A DNA stretch of 35,463 bases from Chloroflexota bacterium (GTDB taxonomy: Bacteria > Chloroflexota > Dehalococcoidia > UBA2979). Below are positions 7,916 through 15,829 of the stretch, one piece after another. A model generated the notes under the pieces. That model worked only from the letters and a program-made list of their open reading frames with translations. It did no database searches and was not told where the DNA came from. Position 1 is the stretch's first letter, and every line of letters begins with the position of its first letter. Location of the stretch: NCBI GenBank assembly GCA_016866055.1, contig VGNK01000006.1:1-35463 (forward strand), given 5' to 3'. A program made the translations under genes and the position numbers.

Positions 7916-7934
7916 TTAGTTGATCCTAACGCAA
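7916..7934 (+). promoter_or_regulatory. Candidate DtxR/IdeR-type iron box upstream of fbpA
   Basis: The 19-mer from TTAG at 7916 to GCAA ending 7934 matches the remembered DtxR/IdeR consensus TWAGGTTAGSCTWACCTWA at about 14 of 19 positions, including TTAG on the left and CCTAAC on the right. It overlaps a TATTAG -10-like element (7914-7919) and lies 40 bp before the fbpA start, so iron-dependent repression is a reasonable inference. Confidence 0.45.
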
Positions 7935-7973
7935 CTTGTTCGCTCCACCAAATGCAGGACGGCAGGAGGCAAG

Positions 7974-8972
7974 ATGAGGAGAGCGCTGCGCGTGCTCATC
8001 CTGGGCGGGCTGCTCGGCCTGCTCGCCGCCGCGTGCGGTGACGACGAGGAGGTCACGGTCTACTCCGGCCGCAACGAGGCGTTGATCGCACCGCTGCTCG
8101 AGCGCTTCACGAAGGAGACCGGCGTCAAGGTGGCGGTGAAGTACGGCTCCACCTCGGAGCTCGCGGCGACGCTGCTCGAGGAGGGGGACCGCACCCCCGC
8201 AGACCTGTTCATCGCGCAGGACGCGGGCGCGCTCGGGGCGGTGCAGTCGGCCGGGCTCTTCGCGCCGCTGGACGAGGCGCTGCTCTCGCGCGTCCCCGCC
8301 GCATTCCGCTCGGAGACCGGTCACTGGGTGGCGCTCTCGGGCCGGGCGCGGGTGGTCGTCTACAACACGGAGCGCGTGCGGCCGGCGGACCTGCCGAAGT
8401 CGATCCTCGACTTCACGGACGCGCGCTGGAAGGGCCGCATCGGATGGGCACCGACGAACGGGTCGTTCCAGGCGTTTGTGACCGCGCTGCGCGTCGACCG
8501 TGGCGAGGACGCCGCGCGCGCGTGGCTGCGCGGGATGAAGGCGAACGGCGTGGTCGACTACCCCAACAACACGGCGATCGTCGAAGCGGTCGGCGCGGGC
8601 GAGATCGACGCGGGGTTCGTGAACCACTACTACCTCTACAACTTCCTCAAGGAGCGCGGCGACGGCTTCAAGGCGCGCAACTACTTCACGGCGCCCGGCG
8701 ACGTCGGCACGCTCGTGAACGTCGCGGGCGCGGGCATCCTGAGGCCTTCGAAGGCGGACGGTGCGAAGCGGCTGCTCGAGTACCTGCTCTCGGAGAGCGC
8801 GCAGCGGTACTTCGCCGAGCAGACGTTCGAGTACCCGGTGATCGCGGCGGTGAAGCCGAGCGCGGACCTGCAGCCGCTGGCCGAGATCCGTCCGCCCGCG
8901 CTCGAGCTGAGCCGGCTCGAGGATCTGCGGGGGACGCTCAAGCTGCTGCGGGAGAGCGGGGTGCTCCCGTAG
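7974..8972 (+). CDS. fbpA: Ferric iron-binding periplasmic-type lipoprotein
   Basis: A 332-residue substrate-binding protein. The signal peptide MRRALRVLILGGLLGLLAAAC ends in a lipobox (LAAAC) with Cys21, so the mature protein should be lipid-anchored outside the membrane. The body starts with VTVYSGRNEALIAPLLERF, typical of the FbpA family. NHYYLYNF carries the paired tyrosines that bind ferric iron in this family. The start ATG 7974 was chosen because AGGAGG at 7964-7969 is just upstream; an in-frame upstream start at 7920 would place 18 odd residues before the signal peptide. With fbpB and fbpC on the opposite strand, this completes an iron(III) importer. Confidence 0.93.
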   Translation: MRRALRVLILGGLLGLLAAACGDDEEVTVYSGRNEALIAPLLERFTKETGVKVAVKYGSTSELAATLLEEGDRTPADLFIAQDAGALGAVQSAGLFAPLDEALLSRVPAAFRSETGHWVALSGRARVVVYNTERVRPADLPKSILDFTDARWKGRIGWAPTNGSFQAFVTALRVDRGEDAARAWLRGMKANGVVDYPNNTAIVEAVGAGEIDAGFVNHYYLYNFLKERGDGFKARNYFTAPGDVGTLVNVAGAGILRPSKADGAKRLLEYLLSESAQRYFAEQTFEYPVIAAVKPSADLQPLAEIRPPALELSRLEDLRGTLKLLRESGVLP

Positions 8973-9001
8973 CCCCGCCGGCGGGAGATGCGGGGGCCCC
9001 G

Positions 9002-9652
9002 CTACGTGCCCGCGGCCCCGTCGCGGCGCTGCGCCCCGAGCCGCACGAGCACCTGCGCGAAGGTCGCGTACTCCTGGGCGCCGACGACCGCGTAGCGGTC
9101 GTCGAAGATGAATGTCGGGATCCCGGTGACGCCGGCCTCGTAGGAGTGCGCGATGCCCTCGTCGACCCGCGCGCGGTACTCGTCCGCGTCCAGCGCCCGC
9201 GCGAGGGCGTCGCCGTCGAGGTCCGCGTCGGCGGCCGCGCGCACGAGCACCTCCGCCCGCGAGATGTCTTCGAAGTCCGTGAAATTCGCCTTGAAGAGCG
9301 CGCGATGGTATGCGAGCACCTGCTCGGGCGTGCCGTGGTTCGCCGCGAACTCCGCCGCCTGCAGCGCCCGGTGCGAGTTCGGTGTGAAGGTGCGGCCCCG
9401 CCGGAACTCGATCCCGCGCTGCTCGCCCATCAGCTCGAGGTGGTTCCTCGGCGTGTCCGCGCTCGTCTGCGGCTTGCGCTGGCGACCCTCGGGTGGGATC
9501 GATGGGTCGAGCAGGAACGGCGCCCAGCGCAGCGCGACGTCCCACTCCCGGTAGATGCGCTCGACCTCCACGAGGCCGACGTAGCACCAGGGTCAGATGA
9601 AGTCGGAGACGACCGTCAGCGAGAGCTTCGTGACGGGGTCGATGGCGCTCAT
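9002..9652 (-). CDS. DsbA/FrnE-family oxidoreductase, probable selenoprotein with UPWC motif (TGA at 9593-9595)
   Basis: A thioredoxin-fold dithiol-disulfide oxidoreductase of the DsbA/FrnE group, cytoplasmic since no signal peptide is seen. Reading from ATG 9652 gives MSAIDPVTKLSLTVVSDFI, then TGA, then PWCYVGLVEVERIY. Family members have DFxCPWCYVG at this point, so TGA sits at the first, nucleophilic Cys of CPWC. Downstream the frame is uninterrupted for 197 more codons, including helical insert residues and the cis-proline loop GVTGIPTFIF, ending at TAG 9002-9004. A strong hairpin starts 4 nt after the TGA. A TATACT -10 box ends 6 nt before the ATG, suggesting a leaderless transcript. Conventional calling would start at GTG 9571 and lose the active site. 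Alternatives are a nonsense mutation or base error. TGA is used as a normal stop elsewhere in the window. Confidence 0.75.
9554..9588 (-). promoter_or_regulatory. Candidate bacterial SECIS hairpin
   Basis: In the mRNA, 4 nt after the UGA, GGUGC pairs with GCAUC (5 bp, one G-U). After a small internal loop (UACG versus GC), UCGGCCUC pairs with GAGGUCGA (8 bp, one G-U), closed by the loop GUG. The loop lies 21 nt after the UGA and begins with G. From memory, bacterial SECIS elements have a loop roughly 16-37 nt after UGA with a G in its first two positions; this fits. Confidence 0.55.
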
Positions 9653-9658
9653 GTGCGG

Positions 9659-9664
9659 AGTATA
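9659..9664 (-). promoter_or_regulatory. -10 element TATACT of the DsbA-like gene
   Basis: TATACT on the - strand ends 6 nt before ATG 9652, the spacing expected when transcription begins at the A of the start codon. No Shine-Dalgarno lies between them and no clear -35 is seen. The site lies in the 28-bp gap after the glycosidase stop. Confidence 0.45.
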
Positions 9665-9680
9665 CGTGCGCGCTGGCACG

Positions 9681-10967
9681 TCAGAGGTCGATCGCGAGCG
9701 TCGACCAGCCGAAGCCCTGCGCCCCGCCGGGGGCGCCGTTCAGCGGATCGAAGTACTCGCGGAAGCCGTGTCGTTCGATGAGCTCGAGGGTGGCGGCCCG
9801 GATCTCGTTCGCCTCGTCGTCGAAGCCGTGCTGGCGCAGGCCATGGACGAGGAACCAGTTCGTGTTCACCCAGGTGCCGCCGCGCCAGATGCGCTCACGC
9901 CCGTCGACGCGGCTGTCGGCGCGGAACTCGGGCTCGTGGAGCGCGACCGAGGGGACCGGATAGCGCGGCCAGAAGCGGTCCGGGCGCGTGAGCTGGCCAT
10001 CAACGAGCTCTTCCGCGACCGCGCGGGGGAGCATGCGCAACATGAGCGGCATCAGCGAGACGATCGTGTGCACGGTGGCCGGCTCCTCGTAGGGGCCGTT
10101 CAGGTTCCAGAAGGTGCCCGCGGCGGGGTCGTAGGAGCGCTCGAGGAGCGCGTCTAGGGAGCGCTCCGCCTGGGCGCCCGCCCACGCGGCGTCCTCCGTG
10201 TCGCCCGCGGCCTCCGCCAGCCGCGCCAGCGCGGTGAGGCCCGCGATCAGGCAGCTGTTCACGAGCACGTCCTCGACGGCGAACGACCCGGGTGCGTGGA
10301 GGATGCGGTGCGCCGACCAGCCGCGGAGCTTGTTGCGCAGGGTGACCAGGCGCATCGCGGCGTTCAGCCGCAGCGCCCCCGGGTTGCGCGTCAGCCCGAG
10401 CGCGGCGTCGTACGCCGGGCTGAAGTCGAGGCCCGACTCGGACGGCGCGACGATCGAGACGAGGCCGTCGTCGTCGGCGTCGCGCTCGGCGAGCAGCCAG
10501 CGGTGGTAGCGCGTCACGCCGGGCAGGAGGTCGCGCAGGACCTCATCGCCGCCGCCGGCGTCGAAGACGCGCTCGAGCGCCTGCGCGAGCACGGGCGGCT
10601 GGATCAGCTCGCTCGTCGCGGGCTTGCCGGCCGCCACCGGGACGAAGGGCGCGCCGACCCAGGCTCGCGACTCGAGCCAGTGCCAGCTGCGGTTCATCGT
10701 GTGGCGGCGGTCCCAGAAGACGACGTGCGGGATGAAGCCGTTCGGCCGCTGCCAGGCGAGCAGCGCCCGCAGCTCGTCGGCCGCGCGCTCGACGTCGAAG
10801 TGCACCCAGGCGATCGCGTGGAAGCACGAGTCCCAGAACCACTGGAACGGATAGGACGCGACGGCGGGGACGGTGAAGCGGTGGCGGCGGCCGTTCAGCG
10901 TCGCCTCGCGGCTGTTCGCCTCGAGCTGCGCGCGGGCGCGCGCCCGGAGCAGCTCTAACGACGGCAT
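9681..10967 (-). CDS. GH63-like glycoside hydrolase (mannosylglycerate hydrolase / trehalase-like)
   Basis: A 428-residue soluble enzyme with an alpha/alpha-barrel type sequence. Recognisable segments are ASYPFQWFWDSCFHAIAW near the N-terminus, DRRHTMNRSWHWLESRAW, VSIVAPSESGLDFSPAYD, WNLNGPYEEPATVHTIVS, RIWRGGTWVNTNWFL, and the terminal EYFDPLNGAPGGAQGFGWSTL. These resemble GH63 and mannosylglycerate-hydrolase-like proteins that cleave glucosyl- or mannosyl-glycerate or related compatible solutes. Trehalase-like GH37 or amylo-1,6-glucosidase are alternatives. The chosen ATG 10967 has AAGG about 9 nt upstream. It is followed 28 bp later by the DsbA-like gene on the same strand. Confidence 0.8.
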   Translation of the reverse strand: MPSLELLRARARAQLEANSREATLNGRRHRFTVPAVASYPFQWFWDSCFHAIAWVHFDVERAADELRALLAWQRPNGFIPHVVFWDRRHTMNRSWHWLESRAWVGAPFVPVAAGKPATSELIQPPVLAQALERVFDAGGGDEVLRDLLPGVTRYHRWLLAERDADDDGLVSIVAPSESGLDFSPAYDAALGLTRNPGALRLNAAMRLVTLRNKLRGWSAHRILHAPGSFAVEDVLVNSCLIAGLTALARLAEAAGDTEDAAWAGAQAERSLDALLERSYDPAAGTFWNLNGPYEEPATVHTIVSLMPLMLRMLPRAVAEELVDGQLTRPDRFWPRYPVPSVALHEPEFRADSRVDGRERIWRGGTWVNTNWFLVHGLRQHGFDDEANEIRAATLELIERHGFREYFDPLNGAPGGAQGFGWSTLAIDL

Positions 10968-11041
10968 CGCCGCGGGCCTTGCGGCGTGCGGGGCGGGTTC
11001 GCACGGCGGAGCGCCATCACGGCGGCGGTCACGGCGCTCCG

Positions 11042-11262
11042 CTACCCCTCGACCTCTTCCTCCTCGGGCGCGTACAGCTCCTCCCACCTGGTCGCGGTGT
11101 ACTCCCAGAGGAGCTCACGTGGGACGTGCCGCGCGATCCCTCGCGGAGCAGGTAGCTGACCAGCTCGTCGTCGCGGTTCTCGAAGTCGACCCACATCGGG
11201 TCGTCGTCGAGCAGCCCGCGGATCTCGCCGATGATGGTCTCCGGGGTGCGCTCGCGTGCCAT
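11042..11262 (-). pseudogene. Small acidic protein, ~73 aa, broken by one frameshift
   Basis: From ATG 11262 (GGAGG 5 nt upstream) the frame reads MARERTPETIIGEIRGLLDD, continuing through FENRDDELVSYLLREG. One base is then missing near 11136-11141. In the next frame it continues IARHVPRELLWEYTATRWEE and a glutamate-rich tail, stopping at TAG 11042-11044. Restoring one base gives a coherent ~73-residue acidic protein with no recognised domain. The good reading frame on both sides suggests a sequencing error or very recent mutation. It is the first - strand gene upstream of the glycosidase and may be in its operon. Confidence 0.6.
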
Positions 11263-11351
11263 CGCTGCCTCCACTCACGACCATCCTAACGAGCTCTCGC
11301 CTACGTCCTACCTGCGGGGCGTTCCGGGTTCTGTGCGCGGGGAGTCGCGCG

Positions 11352-11357
11352 TATACT
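11352..11357 (+). promoter_or_regulatory. -10 element TATACT upstream of the first enoyl-CoA hydratase
   Basis: TATACT at 11352-11357 with a weak TTCTGT 17 bp upstream precedes ATG 11406. AAGGA lies in the leader about 8 nt before the start codon. Confidence 0.4.
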
Positions 11358-11405
11358 CGGCCGGCTGATCGACCCGGAACCCCCCGCAGCGACAAGGACG
11401 CGGAG

Positions 11406-12290
11406 ATGGCGCGCGAGTACGAGAACCTGCTGATCGATCGTGTCGGGACCGACGGGCGCATCGCGCGCGTCACGCTCAACCGTCCCGAGAAGATGAACGC
11501 GCTCTCGCAGGAGCTGCTCTTCGAGTTCCGCGACGCGCTCGAGGACCTCGAGGCGGACGACAGTGCGCGCGTGCTCGTCGTGCGCGGCGCGGGCCGCACG
11601 TTCAGCGCGGGCTACGACCTCACGCCCGCACAGCGAACCGGCGCCGACGCCATCGTGCGCGCGTTCCGGATGAGCGACGAAAAGGGGCGCCGCCTCTGGC
11701 AGGGCGTGCGCGCGGGCATGCAGCGCATCACGAACATCCACATGTACTTCTGGAACCTGCAGAAGATCACGATCGCGCAGGTTCACGGCTACGCGATCGC
11801 AGGAGGTTGCGAGCTGTCGATGATGGCGGACCTCGTGACGTGCGCGAACGACGCGCGCTTCGGTCACCCGGGGCTGCGCTTCGCCGGGACGCGCACGTCG
11901 ATGATCCTGCCGCTGCTGATCGGGATGCGGAAGGCGAAGGAACTCTTCTACACGGGCGACAACATCACCGGTGAGGAGGCCGCGCGCATCGGCATGGCGA
12001 ACTTCTCCTGCCCGGTGGAGCAGCTCGAGGAGCGCACGCTCGCGCTCGCGGAGCGGATCGCGATCTTGCCCGCGGACCACCTCGCGATGCTCAAGATCCA
12101 CATGAACCGCTTCCACGAGAACATGGGGATCTACTCGTCGGTGCACGCGAGCACGGACCTCGACGCCGCGGGGACCTTCACGTCGCAGTCGTACACGTGG
12201 TCGGACAAGATGCGCGAGGGCGGCCTCAAGGACGCGCTGGCCTGGCGCGACGGGCCGTACGCGGACTACCGCTCCGCGGTGAGCCGCTAG
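11406..12290 (+). CDS. Enoyl-CoA hydratase/isomerase family protein (1)
   Basis: A 294-residue crotonase-fold protein acting on acyl-CoA. VTLNRPEKMNALSQELLFE, the oxyanion-hole loops RTFSAGYDL and IAGGCELSMMADL, and AKELFYTGD are clear. The position that carries the first catalytic Glu in true hydratases (PExxxG) reads HPGLRFAG here, while the second Glu (in AKELF) is present. A reaction other than simple hydration, such as isomerisation or C-C/C-X cleavage, is therefore possible. The longer C-terminus (HASTDLDAAGTFTSQSYTWS) resembles a subgroup of actinobacterial crotonases. ATG 11406 has AAGGA in good position. It heads a two-gene run with the next paralogue. Confidence 0.88.
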   Translation: MAREYENLLIDRVGTDGRIARVTLNRPEKMNALSQELLFEFRDALEDLEADDSARVLVVRGAGRTFSAGYDLTPAQRTGADAIVRAFRMSDEKGRRLWQGVRAGMQRITNIHMYFWNLQKITIAQVHGYAIAGGCELSMMADLVTCANDARFGHPGLRFAGTRTSMILPLLIGMRKAKELFYTGDNITGEEAARIGMANFSCPVEQLEERTLALAERIAILPADHLAMLKIHMNRFHENMGIYSSVHASTDLDAAGTFTSQSYTWSDKMREGGLKDALAWRDGPYADYRSAVSR

Positions 12291-12324
12291 CGAGGGCCAG
12301 GTGACCCCGTCGAAGGAGGGGCGC

Positions 12325-13143
12325 ATGACCGCGGAGGCGACGAGCACCGGAACGGAGCAGCTGCTCGCCGAGCGCGACGGGTACGTGCTCGTGCTCACGC
12401 TCAACCGTCCTGACCGGCTCAACGCGATCAGCGGGCCGATGCTGCGGGCGCTCTCCGAGCAGCTCGTGGCGGCGAACCGCGACCCCGGGGTGCGCGTCGT
12501 CCTGCTCACCGGCGCCGGCCGCGGGTTCTGCTCGGGGCTCGACCTCGTCGACCAGCAGCGTGCGTCCTCGGGCGGCGAGGCGGCGGCGCGCCGGGCGTGG
12601 CAGCCGTTCGACCTGCGCGACGCGCCGCCGGTGGTGCTGCACCGCATGGACAAGCCCGTGATCTGCGCGCTGAACGGCGCCGCCGCGGGCTACGGCATGG
12701 ACCTCGCGCTGCTGTGCGACATCCGCATCGCCGGCGAGAGCGCGAAGATCGCGCCGGTGATGGTGAAACGCGGCGTGCTGCCGGAGTCCGGCGGGAACTG
12801 GCTGCTGCCCCGGCTCGTCGGGTGGGGGCGCGCCTCCGAGATCCTCTTCCGCGGGCGCGTGCTCGGTGCGCAGGAGTGCCTCGGGCTCGGGCTCGTGAAC
12901 CGCGTCGTCCCCGACGAGGCGCTGATGATGACGGCGCTCGAATGGGCGCACGAGATCGCGGAGAACGCGCCGCTCGCGGTGCAGGCGACGAAGCGGATGA
13001 TGCGGCTCGGGCTCGAGGAGACGTTCGAGACCACGGTCGACCATCTCGCGGTCTACCTGAGCCCGCTCTTCGCCAGCGACGACTTCAAGGAGGGCGTGCG
13101 CGCCTTCCTGGAGCGGCGCGACCCGCGCTTCGAGGGGCGCTAG
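12325..13143 (+). CDS. Enoyl-CoA hydratase/isomerase family protein (2)
   Basis: A 272-residue crotonase-fold protein. It shows LTLNRPDRLNAISGPMLRAL, the oxyanion-hole loops RGFCSGLDLVD and AAGYGMDLALLCD, and the conserved ASEILFRGRVL. The first catalytic Glu site is replaced (APVMVKRGVLPESGG), the second is kept. ATG 12325 is preceded by AAGGAGG at 12313-12319; the in-frame GTG at 12301 is less likely. It lies 34 bp after the first crotonase gene on the same strand, so the two are probably co-transcribed and act in one acyl-CoA pathway. The exact substrate is not predictable. Confidence 0.9.
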   Translation: MTAEATSTGTEQLLAERDGYVLVLTLNRPDRLNAISGPMLRALSEQLVAANRDPGVRVVLLTGAGRGFCSGLDLVDQQRASSGGEAAARRAWQPFDLRDAPPVVLHRMDKPVICALNGAAAGYGMDLALLCDIRIAGESAKIAPVMVKRGVLPESGGNWLLPRLVGWGRASEILFRGRVLGAQECLGLGLVNRVVPDEALMMTALEWAHEIAENAPLAVQATKRMMRLGLEETFETTVDHLAVYLSPLFASDDFKEGVRAFLERRDPRFEGR

Positions 13144-13241
13144 CGGCCCCGCGGCAGCGGGCGTGGCGGCGCGCCGGCCGGTCGGCGCGGAGCCCGGATG
13201 GCCTGCGCGTGGTGCACCGCGGCCCGCGCGGGCGGGAGCGC

Positions 13242-14381
13242 CTAGAGCGAGCGGTAGAGCGCCTGCACGATCCGCTGGCCCCGCGGGTCCATCCCGCCCG
13301 TCGGCGGGCGCGTCTCGCCCGGCTGCGGCGAGAGCATCTGGTTCATCGCGTAGCCGAAGCCAAGCCGACGCTCGGGGTCCGCGAAGCCCTGCGAGCCGCC
13401 CGCGCCCGCGTGGCCGAACGTCCCCGCCGGGCGTGCGTCGCCGAACTCCGCGAACGGCAGCATGAACCCCAGCGTGCGGTGCGTCGGCACGCTGAGCGTC
13501 GCATCCACGCCGTTTGCGCGCTCCACCCGCGCTTGCTCGATCGCCGCGGCGCTCAACAGGCGCACGCCATCGACCCCGCCACCGCAGGCGAGCGCACCGT
13601 AGATCCGTGCGAGCGCGCGCGCGTTCGTGTGCCCGTTGCCCGACGGGAGCTCGGCGGCCCGCACCGCGCGGCCGTTCCAGTCGACCGCGCTGATCGCAGC
13701 CGTGATCCCCGCCGCGGGCGGCGTGCGCGCGTCGTTGATCACCTCCGCGACGCGATGATCCTCCTCCGGACCGAAGCCGATCAGGAACTCCACGCCGAGC
13801 GGGGACGCGATCTCCTCGCGCACGAACGCGCCGACACTCCGGCCGTCGACGCGGCGGATCACCTCCCCGACGAGGTGCCCGAAGGTGCCCGTGTGGTAGC
13901 CCTGCTTCGTCCCCGGCTCCCACCGCGGCGCCTGGCGCGCGAGCTGGGCGACGACCGTCTCCCAGTCGCGCGCCTGCTCGGAGCTGAGGTCCCCCTCGAG
14001 CACGTTGAGCCCCGCCTCGTGCGTGAGCAGGTAGCTCACCGGCATGCGCTGCTTGCCGGCCTGCGCGAACTCGGGCCAGTAGCGCGCGACCGGCGCCTCG
14101 AAGTCGAGCCGCCCACGGTCCGCGAGCATGTGCGCCGCCAGCGCGACCATCCCCTTCGTCGTCGAGAAGACGTTGACGATCGTGTCGCGGCCCCACGGCC
14201 GCGTGCGCGCGGCGTCGGCCCAGCCAGCCCAGAGGTCGACGACGAGTGCGCCGTCCAGGCAGACCGCGACCGACGCTCCCACGTCGCCGTGCTCCGTGAA
14301 GTTGCGCTCGAACGCCTCGCGCACCGCCGCGAACGCCGCGTCGCACCGCCCGTGGATCTCGATCGACGTCGGTGCCGCCAC
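13242..14381 (-). CDS. Serine beta-lactamase/esterase-family hydrolase
   Basis: A 379-residue protein of the class C beta-lactamase/EstB/LACTB superfamily. The nucleophile motif SxxK is STTK at residues 73-76, within VFSTTKGMVALA. The second motif tyrosine is in GYHTGTFGHLVGEVIRR, and the third motif reads HAGAGG near the C-terminus. No signal peptide is visible, so it is probably a cytoplasmic esterase rather than a secreted lactamase. The start is GTG 14381 with GAGGAGGAG just upstream. It is convergent with the second crotonase gene across about 98 bp, and lies 110 bp downstream of the alcohol dehydrogenase on the same strand. Confidence 0.9.
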   Translation of the reverse strand: MAAPTSIEIHGRCDAAFAAVREAFERNFTEHGDVGASVAVCLDGALVVDLWAGWADAARTRPWGRDTIVNVFSTTKGMVALAAHMLADRGRLDFEAPVARYWPEFAQAGKQRMPVSYLLTHEAGLNVLEGDLSSEQARDWETVVAQLARQAPRWEPGTKQGYHTGTFGHLVGEVIRRVDGRSVGAFVREEIASPLGVEFLIGFGPEEDHRVAEVINDARTPPAAGITAAISAVDWNGRAVRAAELPSGNGHTNARALARIYGALACGGGVDGVRLLSAAAIEQARVERANGVDATLSVPTHRTLGFMLPFAEFGDARPAGTFGHAGAGGSQGFADPERRLGFGYAMNQMLSPQPGETRPPTGGMDPRGQRIVQALYRSL

Positions 14382-14491
14382 CGGCTCCTCCTCGTGCGGC
14401 CCGCCTGCGGCGGGCCCGGATACAGTGGCGAGGGCGGCCGGCCGGCCGCCCTCGTGTCGTGTGCTGCGACGAAGTGTCGTCGCTACGCCTC

Positions 14492-15571
14492 CTACTCGAA
14501 CATGATCACGCTGCGCGCGACCTCGCCGTCCTTCATCGCGCGAAAGCGGTCGTTGATGTCCTCCAGCGGTGTGCGCTTCGTGATCATCTCGTCGAGCCGG
14601 AGTCGGCCCTGACGGTAGAGCTCGATGTAGCGCGGCATGTCGATCTTGAAGCGGTTCGAGCCCATCGAGCTCCCCTGCAGCTTCTTCTCGCTGAGGAGCG
14701 CGCTGCCGGGGATCTCGACCTTCTCGCCCACCGGGATCATCCCGATGATCGTCGCGGTGCCGCCCGGGCGGATCGCCTCGAAGCACTGCTCCGCGACCGT
14801 CTTCAGCCCGATCGCCTCGAACGTGTAGTCCGCGCCGCCGCCGGTCATTTCGCGGATCTTCTCGACCGGGTCCTGCAGGGAGGCGTCGACCGTGTCGGTC
14901 GCGCCGAGGTCGCGGGCGGTGGCGAGCTTGTGCTCGACCATGTCGACCGCGATGATCTTCCGCGCGCCGGCGATGCGGGCGCCCTGGATCGCCGCGAGGC
15001 CGACGCCGCCGGCCCCGAACACCGCCACCGTCGACCCCGGCTGCACCTTCGCGGTGTTGAGCGCCGCGCCCACCCCGGTCGTCACCCCGCACCCGATGAG
15101 CGCCGCCTGAGCGAACGGCATGTCGTCGTCCATCTTCACGACGCCGTTCTCGTGCAGCAGCATCCGCTCGGCGTAGGAGCCGATGTTCGCGAACTGCGTG
15201 AGGCCCTCGCCCGCCTTGCTCAGCCGCGGCGTCTGGTTCGCGCCGCGTGTGGGGCGGTTGCGACAGAGCCACGTCTCGCCGCTCAGGCAGCGCTCACAGT
15301 GCCCGCAGAACACCGAGAGACAGGCGATCACGTGCTCGCCCTTCTTGAACTCGGTCACGCCCGCGCCGACCTGTTCCACGATCCCCGCGGCCTCGTGGCC
15401 GAGCACCGCCGGCGTGCGCATCGGGTAGAGGCCCTCGACGAAGTGCAGGTCGCTGTGGCAGACACCGCTGGCCACCGTCCGTACGAGGACCTCGTGCTCA
15501 CCCGGGTCGTCGATCTCGATCTGCTCGATGGTGAGCGGCTGCTTGACCTGGTGGAAGACGGCGGCCTTCAT
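14492..15571 (-). CDS. Zinc-dependent alcohol dehydrogenase
   Basis: A 359-residue medium-chain NAD(P)-dependent dehydrogenase. Catalytic zinc ligands are in SGVCHSD and GHEAAGIVEQVG. The structural-zinc cysteines occur as CGHCERCLSGETWLC. The nucleotide-binding motif is AVFGAGGVGLAAIQGA. It resembles class III-like and mycobacterial AdhB/Rv0162c-type alcohol dehydrogenases that oxidise alcohols or hemithioacetals. It starts ATG 15571. A TACAAT -10 box at 15615-15620 on the - strand gives a leader of about 37 nt. Confidence 0.92.
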   Translation of the reverse strand: MKAAVFHQVKQPLTIEQIEIDDPGEHEVLVRTVASGVCHSDLHFVEGLYPMRTPAVLGHEAAGIVEQVGAGVTEFKKGEHVIACLSVFCGHCERCLSGETWLCRNRPTRGANQTPRLSKAGEGLTQFANIGSYAERMLLHENGVVKMDDDMPFAQAALIGCGVTTGVGAALNTAKVQPGSTVAVFGAGGVGLAAIQGARIAGARKIIAVDMVEHKLATARDLGATDTVDASLQDPVEKIREMTGGGADYTFEAIGLKTVAEQCFEAIRPGGTATIIGMIPVGEKVEIPGSALLSEKKLQGSSMGSNRFKIDMPRYIELYRQGRLRLDEMITKRTPLEDINDRFRAMKDGEVARSVIMFE

Positions 15572-15614
15572 CGCGGGGCACCCCTCTCGCGCGCGTGGGA
15601 AGGTTGGCGCCGCG

Positions 15615-15620
15615 ATTGTA
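15615..15620 (-). promoter_or_regulatory. -10 element TACAAT of the alcohol dehydrogenase gene
   Basis: TACAAT on the - strand lies about 44 nt upstream of ATG 15571. The -35 region is GC-rich and weak. Confidence 0.4.
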
Positions 15621-15829
15621 GGTGGGGCGTCCAGCGACCCCGTGCTGCCCACGAATCACGACATAATACAAGGACGCCCTGGCGAGTACCTCTCGGGGGT
15701 ATCGCGAGGTCGCGCTAGCGGGGAGGCGTTCTCGGCCGGCCCGCGCCGATCTGGGGGGCGTGCGGTCGATTCGTATGCGCTCCTCGCGCGCGAGCCGCGG
15801 AGGGCGCGCCGCGTTGCCTGCTCATGGCG

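Noticed and set aside
9002-9571. Start of the DsbA-like protein at GTG 9571
   Set aside because: This drops the thioredoxin-fold first strand and the CPWC-type motif; the upstream frame with one TGA restores both and has a promoter-like site.
9593-9595. TGA read as tryptophan (alternative genetic code)
   Set aside because: TGA ends several intact genes here (for example 2726-2728, 20473-20475, 21256-21258), so it is a genuine stop in this genome.
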